This document shows, one piece after another, positions 18,044 through 27,780 of a stretch of 64,000 bases of DNA. The notes under the pieces were generated by a model, which was not told where the DNA came from, ran no database searches, and worked only from the letters and a program-made list of their open reading frames with translations. A program made the translations under genes and the position numbers. Numbering within the stretch: position 1 is the stretch's first letter; every line of letters starts with the position of its first letter. This stretch comes from Palsa-504 sp963753225 (GTDB lineage Bacteria; Actinomycetota; Actinomycetes; Streptosporangiales; Streptosporangiaceae): NCBI GenBank assembly GCA_963753225.1, contig CAVWBQ010000011.1:62001-126000 (forward strand), read 5' to 3'.

Positions 18044-21000
18044 CTAATGCAGGTTGACACTGTCCTGGTACAGCGCGGCCAGGGCGATGGGAACCCAGCC
18101 GCTGTCCCACTTGTGCGGCATCGGCTGCGGCGTTTCGGTCGTGTGCTTAATACCCTCCGAGGTCAGCAGCGCGTCATAGTCAGAAACGTCTGCCTGGAAG
18201 GACCAGTATCCGCCTATCCAGATACGGTTGTTACTCAAGAACGGCGCCTTGCGGGCGTCCAGGAAGGACTGCGTAAGGCGGTAGTTGGCCTGGAAGTTCG
18301 CATCGGTACCGAAGCCGGCCGCGCTGCCGTACTGATCGTATGCCGACATATCCGCCGGGAAGTCCCAGGAAGCCGCGAGTGTGAACACGTCGGGATGTTT
18401 TAGGATGAGATCTTGCGCCCCGAGCCCGGACTTGGAGAACCCGATCAGCCAGGTCTGCTCGCTTTCCGGAGCTGCCGAGGTTCTGCTTGATCCAGGGCAT
18501 CAGGTCCTGGGTCATGAAGGTTTCGTACTGAATGCTCAGGCTAGTTCGGATTATTTGCGTACCAGGGATCAATCGCGAATCCCGGCTCGATTATCGTCAG
18601 GTTGTACTGGTTTTGCGCGTTAGGGCGGCCGCCAGGGTGCCGATCCCGTCTCCGAAGGTGGTGCCCTGTCCTGCCTCGACGGGTAGCACGATGAGGAAGT
18701 TGTGCGCCACCCCCGCCGCGGGATTCGTCGGAGCCAGCACCCGCATCGTCTGCATGCCGGGCCCGTTGTCATCGGACATCACGTTGTAGGTCTTGATGCC
18801 CTGGGCATCTGTGCTCACGTAGGTCGCCTGGAAAGCGGTGCCCCGCCTCGCCGCCGCCTCCGCCGGTGCCTGTGCGCTGGCCGCCCCGCCCGCCCAGTTA
18901 TCGGCGGTGGAATGGTCATGCGCCAGGATGCCCGGCGCGCCGCCGGTCAGCGTGGTGTCGGTGACCGACATCTGCTGGACCCCGTTGACCAGGAACGAGA
19001 TCGTGCTGCCCACCGCGGTGACCTTCAGCTGCGTCCCGGCCGCCAGCGGCCCGGTGGTAGCCGCGCTCAGCTGCTGCCAGCCGCCCGCCTTCCGCACGAA
19101 CAGCATCAGCGCCGGGCTGCCCGAATTCCAGAAGTAGATACCGAGGTAGGCGTCCTGCCCGCCATTTTGCATCCGCACCGCCGGGCCGACCCACTGCGCC
19201 CCCGACAGCTGCGTCGAGGTGACCTCGACCTGGGAGAACTGGTCACTGCCATACGTCTCCGCCGTCCGGATATCACCCGTGGTCGCGCCATCCACCCCGG
19301 CCACCGCCTGCGACGAGATCGACATCCCGCCATCAGAGACAGCCGTCCAGGCCGAACCCAGCCCCCCATCAGCCCGGTTGAAGTTATCAGAGCCGAGCCG
19401 CCCGGCGAGCCTGAATCGGAATCGGATTCGTGCAGGAGACCGCCACATTGGTGACGTTGGCGGCCGCGATCGTGCCGGAGCCGCCGGTCACCTGGCAGGT
19501 CTGGCCCGCCGGGCTGGTCTTCACCGTGACCTGGTAACCGGCACCGTCGGCCACCGGGGTGGCGAACGTGAACGGGCCGTTGCCGCCGACGGTGAGATCA
19601 TCGCCGCCGTTGTCCCGCAGGACCAGCGTCCCGGAAAGCCCGGAAGCAGTCCCCCCGACCGTGTAGCTCGAAGTGCCGCCGCCGCCTCCGCCGGTGCCGG
19701 CGCTGGCCGCCCCGCCCGCCCAGTTATCGGCGGTGGAATGGTCATGCGCCAGGATGCCCGGCGCGCCGCCGGTCAGCGTGGTGTCGGTGACCGACATCTG
19801 CTGGACCCCGTTGACCAGGAACGGAGATCGTGCTGCCCACCGCGGTGACCTTCAGCTGCGTCCCGGCCGCCAGCGGCCCGGTGGTAGCCGCGCTCAGCTG
19901 CTGCCAGCCGCCCGCCTTCCGCACGAACAGCATCAGCGCCGGGCTGCCCGAATTCCAGAAGTAGATACCGAGGTAGGCGTCCTGCCCGCCATTTTGCATC
20001 CGCACCGCCGGGCCGACCCACTGCGCCCCCGACAGCTGCGTCGAGGTGACCTCGACCTGGGAGAACTGGTCACTGCCATACGTCTCCGCCGTCCGGATAT
20101 CACCCGTGGTCGCGCCATCCACCCCGGCCACCGCCTGCGACGAGATCGACATCCCGCCATCAGAGACAGCCGTCCAGGCCGAACCCAGCCCCCCATCAGC
20201 CCGGTTGAAGTTATCAGACCGAGCCGCCGGCGTGCCGAATCGGTCGTATTCCGCGCAGGAGACCGCCACATTGGTGACGTTGGCGGCCGCGATCGTGCCG
20301 GAGCCGCTGGTCACCGTGGCAGGTCTGGCCCGCCGGGCTGGTCTTCACCGTGACCTGGTAACCGGCACCGTCGGCCACCGGGGTGGCGAACGTGAACGGG
20401 CCGTTGCCGCCGACGGTGAGATCATCGCCGCCGTTGTCCCGCAGGACCAGCGTCCCGGAAAGCCCGGAAGCAGTCCCCCCGACCGTGTAGCTCGAAGTGC
20501 CGCCGCCGCCTCCGCCGGTGCCGGCGCTGGCCGCCCCGCCCGCCCAGTTATCGGCGGTGGAATGGTCATGCGCCAGGATGCCCGGCGCGCCGCCGGTCAG
20601 CGTGGTGTCGGTGACCGACATCTGCTGGACCCCGTTGACTCAGGACACGGAGATCGTGCTGCCCACCGCGGTGACCTTCAGCTGCGTCCCGGCCGCCAGC
20701 GGCCCGGTGGTAGCCGCGCTCAGCTGCTGCCAGCCGCCCGCCTTCCGCACGAACAGCATCAGCGCCGGGCTGCCCGAATTCCAGAAGTAGATACCGAGGT
20801 AGGCATCCTGCCCGCCATTTTGCATCGCGCACCGCCGGCGCCGACCCACTGCGCCCCCGACAGCTGCGTCGAGGTGACCTCGACCTGGGAGAACTGGTCA
20901 CTGCCATACGTCTCCGCCGTCCGGATATCACCCGTGGTCGCGCCAACGACCCCGATCACCGCCTGCGACGAGATCGACATCCCGCCATCAGAGACGGCCG

Positions 21001-21167
21001 TCCAGGCCGAACCCAGCCCCCCATCAGCCCGGTTGAAGTCATCGCGAGGCCGAGACGGTGTCGGCCGAGGCGTTATGCGGGAACGCGACCAGCGGAACAA
21101 GAAGAATGCTGAAGACCAGCAGCAGGCGCAACGACCATAGCGCTCTTGGATCTTGAGCAGTTGGCAA
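18044..21167 (-). pseudogene. Modular secreted esterase with repeated jelly-roll and Ig-like domains, multiply frameshifted
   Basis: Reading leftward: a signal peptide (LLLVFSILLVPLVAFPHNASA); then three LamG/jelly-roll-like domains each beginning FNRADGGLGSAWTAVSDGG, separated by two short domains (GLSGTLVLRDNGGDDLTV); then an alpha/beta-hydrolase domain from about 18850 with the nucleophile motif LIGFSKSG and a late PMPHKWDSGW segment carrying the probable catalytic His. It resembles esterases or depolymerases with carbohydrate-binding modules, acting outside the cell. Frame changes are seen near 21045, 20825, 20645, 20315, 19825, 19400, 18600 and 18445, so no intact product can be made as written. 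The start (TTG 21167) is uncertain. Confidence 0.7.
18870..21036 (-). repeat. Tandem repeat of about 826 bp, 2.6 copies
   Basis: The same sequence recurs with the block GCCCAGTTATCGGCGGTGG near 18893, 19719 and 20543, giving periods of 826 and 824 bp. Each full unit codes for one jelly-roll domain plus one short Ig-like domain. Copies are almost identical in DNA but differ by 1-2 base indels; for example the ACCAGGAACGAG of copy C becomes ACCAGGAACGGAG in copy B. Near-identity implies recent duplication or gene conversion, and such a region is also prone to assembly error. Confidence 0.8.
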
Positions 21168-21572
21168 GAGCCTCTGAGCATTCTGACCCCCACCTTGTCG
21201 ATCCGTCTACTTCTCTGCGGGCTGCAGGTCCCAGGGAAGTCGTTACGTCATGCCCGGCTTTACCGTGACTGTCCGCCACTCACTCCAAAGGTCCCGGGTA
21301 CGTCAGCAATGACGGCCGCGACGGCCGGAGACGCACAGGCGTGGCGTGCGCTCGAGCGAGCGCGGTGGCAGCACCCCGCTGGAACTCAATCCGCTTACTG
21401 GGCACGGCACCGGAATCTTGAGTCACCTGAGTACACATCACTTCAGTCCCATCGCGGATCTTCCATCGCGCTAGGCATCGGCCGCAGGCCGCGGGAACCG
21501 GCTGACGTAGCTTGACTGTCAGTCACCAGTAGCAAACAAGCGTTGCAAAATATCCCGTTCGGGTGATGGTTA
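21168..21572. other. 405-bp stretch without a recognisable gene
   Basis: Open frames here are short, lack ribosome binding sites and match nothing I know. The stretch lies upstream of the broken esterase and downstream of the Lrp-type regulator, both leftward. It should hold the promoter of the esterase gene, but no clear -35/-10 pair is visible. Confidence 0.4.
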
Positions 21573-22097
21573 TCAAGCTGGTGCAATAATGGTATGCGCT
21601 CCGCTCGTCACCGCGCCTGAGGCGGCCCGGACCAGGGGGAGGATCCGGTAGGGAACCTGGGTGGCCAGCGAGATCAGGGTGGCGGAGCGGACCACGCCCT
21701 CGACGGAGACGATCGCGTCGATCACGCGCTGCAGGTCGGCGTTGGAGCGGGCCACCACGCGGCAGAGCATGTCGCCTGCCCCGGTGATGGTGTGCGCCTC
21801 AAGCACCTCGGGGATCACGGCCAGTCGTTCCGCCACCGGGTCGTGGCCGCCGGCCTGGCGGATCTCCAGCGTGACGAACGCGGTCACCTCGTAGCCCAGC
21901 GCGGCCGGATCCACGTCGGGTCCGTACCCGGTGATCACGCCGCGCTCCTGCAGTCGCTCCAGTCGGGCCTGCACGGTGCCGCGGGCGACCCGGAGGCGCC
22001 GGGAGGCCTCCAGCACGCCCACCCTGGGCTCGGCGGCGAGCAGTTCGATCAAGGCCGCGTCCAGGCGATCCACCCATCCGGGCGAAGTAGTAGTCAT
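21573..22097 (-). CDS. Lrp/AsnC family transcriptional regulator
   Basis: This 174-residue protein has an N-terminal winged helix-turn-helix (residues 10-60: DAALIELLAAEPRVGVLEAS, then VARGTVQARLERLQERGVI) and a C-terminal RAM/AsnC effector domain (VTAFVTLEI, AHTITGAGDMLCRVVA). It is divergent from hpd with about 100 bp between, a common arrangement in which the regulator controls tyrosine breakdown and senses an aromatic amino acid. That role is inferred from position. The start is ATG 22097; an ATG at 22115 would add six residues. Confidence 0.85.
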   Translation of the reverse strand: MTTTSPGWVDRLDAALIELLAAEPRVGVLEASRRLRVARGTVQARLERLQERGVITGYGPDVDPAALGYEVTAFVTLEIRQAGGHDPVAERLAVIPEVLEAHTITGAGDMLCRVVARSNADLQRVIDAIVSVEGVVRSATLISLATQVPYRILPLVRAASGAVTSGAHTIIAPA

Positions 22098-22163
22098 AGT
22101 GTACAGAGATACCATCATCCGTTCGGTATTAATAGACAAAATGACTATCAAAACAGCTATTGG

Positions 22164-22171
22164 TTGCGCAA
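22164..22171. promoter_or_regulatory. Candidate Lrp-type operator in the regulator-hpd intergenic region
   Basis: TTGCGCAA is a perfect 8-bp palindrome within an AT-rich context (TTGGTTGCGCAATTTGAT), 29 bases before the hpd start. AsnC/Lrp proteins bind such short dyads flanked by A/T tracts. Its place fits repression or activation of hpd by the divergent regulator, but there is no direct evidence. Confidence 0.4.
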
Positions 22172-22199
22172 TTTGATGAGGCATGCGCATCCTGAAGGC

Positions 22200-23306
22200 A
22201 TGACGACGCCATCGCAGGACAACTTTCCCGTCATCGGCATGGACGCCGTGGTGTTCGCGGTCGGAAACGCGAAGCAGGCGGCGCACTACTACTCGACCGC
22301 GTTCGGCATGCGGCGGACCGCGTACCGCGGTCCGGAGACCGGGTACCCGGACGAGGCGGTGCACGTGCTGGAGTCGGGCGGCGCGCGGTTCGTCTTCCGC
22401 GGCCCGGCGCGGGCCCGGACCCGGCTTGGCCAGCGGGTCGCCGCGCACGGCGACGGGGTCACCGACCTAGCCCTCGAGGTCAGCTCGGCCGAGGAGGCGT
22501 ACGACTACGCCGTCGAGCACGGCGCGCGCGGCCTGGAGGCGCCGCATCTGCTCGAGGACGACTAGGGCAAGGTCGTGGTGGCCGCCATCGCCACCTTCGG
22601 CGACACCAGGCACACGCTGGTGGAGCGGTCCGGCTACTCGGGCCCGTACCTGCCCGGGTTCGTCCCGGCGGAGCCGGTCGTGGCCACGGGCGAACGCGCC
22701 TTCTTCACCGAGATCGACCACTGCGTCGGCAACGTCGAGCTCGGCAAGATGGACGAGTGGGTGGACTTCTACCACCGGGTGATGGGCTTCACCAACATGA
22801 AGGAATTCGTCGGCGACGACATCGCCACCGAGTACTCGGCGCTGATGAGCAAGGTGGTCGCGGACGGAACCCGGAAAGTGAAGTTCCCGCTGAACGAGCC
22901 CGCAGCCGGCAAGCGCAAGTCGCAGATCGACGAGTACCTGGAGTTCTACGGCGGCCCCGGCGTTCAGCACATTGCGCTGGCCACCGACGACATCGTGGCC
23001 AGCGTCCGCGCCATGGCGGCGGCGGGGGTGGAGTTCCTGCCCACCCCGGGCAGCTACTACGACGAGCTCGGCTCGTGGGTCGGCGAGACCCGGGTACACA
23101 TCGACGAGCTGCGCGAGCTCGGAATCCTGGCCGACCGGGACGAGGACGGCTATCTCCTGCAGATCTTCACCCAGCCGGTGCAGGACCGGCCCACGGTCTT
23201 CTTCGAGCTGATCGAGCGGCACGGCTCGCAGGGGTTCGGCAAGGGCAACTTCAAGGCGCTGTTCGAGGCAATCGAGCGAGAGCAGGCCCGGCGCGGCAAC
23301 CTGTGA
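22200..23306 (+). pseudogene. hpd: 4-hydroxyphenylpyruvate dioxygenase with an in-frame amber codon
   Basis: The enzyme converts 4-hydroxyphenylpyruvate to homogentisate in tyrosine catabolism. The frame from ATG 22200 encodes MTTPSQDNFPVIGMDAVVF and the first vicinal-oxygen-chelate domain, stops at TAG 22563-22565 after LLEDD, and then resumes in the same frame (GKVVVAAIATFGDTRHTLVE) to 23306. The second domain keeps all three iron ligands: His in IDHCVGN, His in VQHIALA, Glu in FFELIERHG. Total length, 368 positions, fits the family. TAG replaces a position often acidic in homologues, so a single GAG-to-TAG change is likely. A restart at GTG 22575 would give only the C-terminal domain. Confidence 0.85.
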
Positions 23307-25140
23307 TCACTGCGCCGACTCCCGGCGGGCGCGGTCGAGATTGTGCCGCGAAGCCAGGGTCTTGGGGTGATCGGCACCGAGCAGCCGCTCGCATGCGGCC
23401 ACATTCTCCTCGAGCAAGGGGATGGCCTCGGCGGCCCGGCCGGTAGCCCGGTAGGCACTGGCGAGATTGTTCCGCGACGCGAGGGTGCTGGGATGGCTGG
23501 CACCGAATAGGCGCTCCCGGGCCGCGAGAGTCCGCTCGACCAACGGGACTGCGTCGGCGACCCGGCCTCCCTCCCGGTAGGCGCGGGCCAGGTCGTTCCG
23601 CGAGCGCATGGTGTCCGGATCGTCGGGACCCAGCAGCCGTTCCCGCTCGGCTAGGGTCTGCTCGAACAGCTGGATCGCCTCCGCGAGCCGGCCTGCGCCC
23701 TCATAGGCGGCCGCGAGTCCGTTGCACGCGTTCAGGGTGTCAGGATGGCTAGCGCCGAGCGTACGCTCGAGGTCCGCGGTCAGCGGCTCGCCGATCGCGA
23801 TAGCGCGCGGCATGCTGTCGCCCAGCTCTATTAGGTGATCGAGCGCGATGAATCGAAGCCGCATCAGCATCCTGGCTAGCTTCTCGCCGACATCATCCGT
23901 GGACGCTCCCGCGTGTTCCAACAGCGCCGTGACCTGGCCTGAGCATTTCCCTGACCGCCGCGTGATCCGGCGGCTTCGCGAGTGCCGCGGCGGCCCCGTC
24001 CAGGGCGAAGGCGGCCGCCAGGCACGCCTTCGCGAGACGCCCCCGCCTGGCCAGCCATCCGCGGACCACTCGCGCCACGAGGCAGTGCACGCTGACGGCC
24101 CGGCCGTCAAGGCTGAAGCCCAGCAGTGACCGCTCGTTCAGCCGCTTCAGCGCCTGATCCACCATGGCCGCGGCCACCCGGCGCCCGCCCCCGAGCAGCG
24201 TCCCGTCCTGCCCGGCGGCGCGCAGCAGGTCGCGGTGGACCGCAGCCGGCGACAGCATGGCCATGAGCTCCATCACCCCGGTGGACACACCGACTCGGTC
24301 GGCAGCGGACGCGGCCTCCAGGGATAGCAGCACCGCCTCCGCCACGCCCGGCGGGGAGGGCTGCTCCTCCCCGCCCTCCCCCTGGACCAGGTAATCCTCG
24401 ACCGGCAGCGCCCGCAGTTTCGCCAGGTATGCCTCGTAACCCAGATGCTGTCCGGCGATCACCGCCGCGGCCTGATCCAGCGCCAGCGGCAGATGCCCCA
24501 GTTCGGCGGCCACGGCCGAGGCGCCAGCCTCGTCGGCCAGGCCGGTCCGCCCGTTCAGCAGGGCCAGCGCCTCCTCGGCGCTGAACACGTCGACCGCGAC
24601 ACTTGTCCCGAGCTCCGTCATCGGCTCCCGGGACGCGGTAATCAGTACCCGGGCCGCCCCGGCGGCCGGAACGAACGGCCGCAGCAGGGCAAGATCCTCC
24701 ACGTCATCGAACACCAGCAGGCGACGGCTCCCGTCAGCCTCCAGCCAGTGCCGGATCGCCTGCCCCGCGTCAGCTGGGCCCGGCCGGGAACCGCCAACAG
24801 ACAGCTGCGTGGCTTCGGCCACCGCGGCCAACCCCGCCAGCAGGGTCTCGCTTTCCCGGGCGTTGACCCACGCGACGAGCCGCCAGCTGTCCGCCAGCCT
24901 CGCCCGCGCGTACGCGGCCGCCAGCTGGGTCTTGCCCGCTCCCCGAGTGCCCGTTAGCAGCACCGGCAGCCCCTGGCTGGCCAGGTTCAGTCGCGCCAGC
25001 AGGGCGGTCCTGGGCTGGAGACCGGGCCGCGGAGCCGGGATATCACCGACGACGATCAGGTTATTCGTCGTCCGCGCAGGCGATTCCACCGTATACGGCT
25101 CCCTCGTACCGACCGCGGGCTGAATGACCGTCGGATCCAC
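23307..25140 (-). pseudogene. STAND (NB-ARC-like) NTPase with C-terminal TPRs, frameshifted
   Basis: From ATG 25140 the product has a P-loop NTPase domain: Walker A GTRGAGKT (Lys70), Walker B LLVFDDV (Asp145-146), a VLITASRE sensor strand and the GLPL-like LGHLPLALDQAA. A winged-helix region follows to about residue 395. An extra C near 23945 then shifts the frame; removing it continues REMLRQVTALLEHAG into about five kinesin-light-chain-type TPRs (HPDTLNACNGLAAAYEGAGR and similar) to 23307. STAND proteins are ligand-triggered oligomerising switches. It is paralogous to the 27393-30293 gene, with the same numbering through the P-loop. No N-terminal effector domain is present. Confidence 0.8.
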
Positions 25141-25325
25141 TGTCGGGCCCCTGCGAGGAGTTCAGGCTCTGCACAGCTAAACGCCGTGATACCACGGTCA
25201 CGGACATCTACATACCCGCCTCAGCGTGGATAAACAGGACAACTATGTCTTGACGGTGCCGCAGAATTTCAGGCCCTCCCGTCTTGACTTGCCCGCCCGT
25301 GGGTACATGTGAGAAGTGGTCGGAG

Positions 25326-26435
25326 ATGCTGGGTGAGAGCCTGCTGACACTATCGGCGCTGGCCGGCCGGATGGTGGTAGATGCCGCAGCCACCGACGGG
25401 TGGCAGACGGCAGAGCATGAGTACGCCCAGCTGCTGGGCCGCGGGGACATCACGCAGACCCGGCTAGCTGGGCAGTGGCTGGAGGAGACACGCAAGCAGC
25501 TCGCTGGCGGGGCTGGGACGGATATGGAGATGATCCGCACGGCTCTGGCGGGACGATGGGCGGGGCGGTGGGCAGACCTGCTGGAGGTAGACCCGGACGC
25601 CGAGGCTGAGCTGCGGGTTCTCGTTCGGCAGACCCAGGCAGCACTGCCTGCAGAAAAGCTATCCGCGTCCGACCATGCCGTTGTCGCCAATGGCGATGTG
25701 AGCAGCTATGCAGCCGGCCCCGAGCATCCCGGCGCTCTGGCTACGCGGAGCGAACTCGCCTACGCGGCCGGGCAGGCGGGGGACGCGACCGCCGCCCGGG
25801 ACCAGTTCGCCGCGCTGCTGCCCGCAGCCGAGCGCGTCCTCGGCCCCGAGCACCCCGACACCCTGGCCGCGCGTGCCAGCCTGGCCTACTGGATCGGGCA
25901 GGCGGGGGACGCGACCGCCGCCCGGGACCGGTTCGCCGCGCTGCTGCCCGCAGCCGAGCGCGTCCTCGGCCCCGAGCACCCCGACACCTTGATCAACCGC
26001 CACAACCTGGCCAACTTCACGGGCTACGCCGGAGATGCCGCCGCCGCCCGGGACCAGTTCGCAGCGCTGCTTCGCGTCCGCGAGCGCATATTCGGCGCGG
26101 ATTCTCCCGACACCGTGGTTGCCCGGTTCAACCTGGCCTACTGGACTGGGCGCGCCGGGGCCGCCGCCGACGCCCGGGACCAGTTCACCGCGCTGCTCCC
26201 CATCCGCGAGCGTATGTATGGCCCGGACCACCCCGACACCCTGGCCGTACGGGAGGAACTCGCGTACTGGACAGGGTGCGCCGGGGCGGCCGCCGCCGCC
26301 CGGGACCAGTTCGCAGCGCTGCTGCCTGCCTATGAGGAAGTCTTCGGCCCCGAGCACTCACAGACCCTGGCCGTCTGGTACCAGCTTGCCCACTGGACTG
26401 CGCTGGCGGGGGACGAGGCCGCCGCGCAGGACTAG
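25326..26435 (+). CDS. TPR-repeat protein (kinesin-light-chain type)
   Basis: This 370-residue protein has an N-terminal helical region of about 120 residues (LAGRMVVDAAATDGWQ, then LAGQWLEETRKQLAGG) followed by five to six 43-residue TPRs with the pattern ARDQFAALLPAAERVLGPEH, ending at 26435. The TPRs are of the same subtype as those in the two flanking NTPases, so it may compete with or bridge them. Two adjacent repeats are almost identical in DNA. The start is ATG 25326; TTG 25284 and GTG 25299 are in frame upstream. The stop overlaps that of the convergent sigma-factor gene (CTAG). Confidence 0.72.
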   Translation: MLGESLLTLSALAGRMVVDAAATDGWQTAEHEYAQLLGRGDITQTRLAGQWLEETRKQLAGGAGTDMEMIRTALAGRWAGRWADLLEVDPDAEAELRVLVRQTQAALPAEKLSASDHAVVANGDVSSYAAGPEHPGALATRSELAYAAGQAGDATAARDQFAALLPAAERVLGPEHPDTLAARASLAYWIGQAGDATAARDRFAALLPAAERVLGPEHPDTLINRHNLANFTGYAGDAAAARDQFAALLRVRERIFGADSPDTVVARFNLAYWTGRAGAAADARDQFTALLPIRERMYGPDHPDTLAVREELAYWTGCAGAAAAARDQFAALLPAYEEVFGPEHSQTLAVWYQLAHWTALAGDEAAAQD

Positions 26436-27780
26436 TTCGCCGGCGACGGGGATGACGAGGGGGACGCCGTGTGCGAGGGTGAGGCTGAACGCGATGGCGT
26501 GGGCGATTTCGACGGCCGACGCGAAGACGAGGTCGAACGCAAGGGCGCGGGTGAAGTCGCCACCACGCGCGACGGCTCCGGTTGGACCGGGGCAGAGGGC
26601 TGCGTGACGGTCGGGGACGGCCTGGCCGACGCGGATGCGGGGGTGGTCACCGTGGCCGCAGGACTCCTCGAGTAGGTCCCGACGCTAGCCTGGGTCGCCC
26701 GGGCATGTGCGGCGGCGGGGCCAGTTGCCCGGGTTGCCTGGGCATATGCGGCATGGGAGCCAGCGAAGGTGAGCAGCGTGGCGCACACGGCCGCCACGAC
26801 CCACACCGCGACGGCCACGGCGGCGATGGCCGCTCCGGGATGGGCCCGGATGCTATTCCAGCTCGCACGCTCGATCGCTCGTGAGAATCGCGCGAACCAT
26901 ATCCGTTCCGCGTGCCGGGTTACCCGGCGGCGATACGCCACCGCATCAGCAGCGGTGGACGTGCAGAGGCTCAGGACCTGCTCCCGCAGCTCCGGAGGCA
27001 GCGGGGCCAGCGGCAGCAGGCGGGAAAACGCCGCCGGGCGCATTGCGCCCCAACCGTGCTGGGCGCAGGTCTGGCAGTCCTCGATATGCCAGACGACCAG
27101 GTCCCGCGTCTGTTCGGTCAGCTGCCCATCCCAGTCGGCCAGCAACTCCCCCAGCACCGGGCAGGCCTCCCGTCCGGTGAGCGCGATGTGCAGCGCACCG
27201 AGAGCTTCCTCCAGGCGGGCTCGGGCGCGTGAGGCCAGGGCCTGCGCCCGGCTCTGTGACACGCCAAGCGTCATTGTCAGATCATCGTCGTGAAGGTCGT
27301 GCCTGAAGATCAGCTCAATGACCTCACGCTCGCGAGGCTTCAGCCCGGCCAGGATGGAGTGGATCAGACTCCGGAGTTCGGCATGCCCCTGGTCACCGTG
27401 GGCGTGGCCCGGGCCGTAGGTCGGCTGGCTGATCACGCGGAACGGCGTAGTCGGGTCGCCCGGCTGGCTGATCACCCGGAACTGCACAGTCGCATCGGAC
27501 AGGTCGTCGTCCGCATCGCCGCGCCGGCCCACCGCCCGGAACTGCACAGTCGCATCGGACAGGTCGTCGCCCGCATCGCCGCGCCGGCCCACCGCCCGGA
27601 ACTGCACAGTCGCATCGGACAGGTCGTCGCCCGCATCGCCGCGCCGGCCCACCGCCCGGAACTGCACAGTCGCATCGGACAGGTCGTCGCCCGCATCGCC
27701 CCGCCGGCCCACCGCCCGGAACTGCACAGTCGCATCGGACAGCTCGTCGCCCGCATCGGCGCTCGTCGTCCGCATCGGCC
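26432..27780 (-). pseudogene. Continuation of the sigma factor: repeat linker, region 4, HxxxCxxC motif, membrane helix, Ser/Pro tail
   Basis: This frame lacks its own plausible start and continues the preceding gene after a one-base shift near 27770. It encodes a linker of 20-residue repeats (DLSDATVQFRAVGRRGDAGD), then sigma-70 region 4 (LKPREREVIELIFRHDLHDD, LGVSQSRAQALASRARARLE), a zinc-finger-like HIEDCQTCAQHGW (HxxxCxxC, as in ZAS anti-sigma domains), LLPLAPLPPELREQVL, one membrane helix (AIAAVAVAVWVVAAVCATLL), and a long Ser/Pro/Thr extracytoplasmic tail. Actinobacterial ECF factors with such C-terminal extensions are known. With the fusion upstream, the full protein would be about 1285 residues. 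Listed as a pseudogene only because of the frameshift. Confidence 0.65.

Noticed and set aside
18870..21036. 826-bp tandem repeat as repeated insertion sequences
   Set aside because: The unit encodes protein domains of one secreted esterase and carries no transposase or terminal inverted repeats.
27481..27758. Regular 60-bp repeats resembling a CRISPR array
   Set aside because: Units abut with no unique spacers, they code for a 20-residue linker repeat in the sigma frame, and no cas genes are near.
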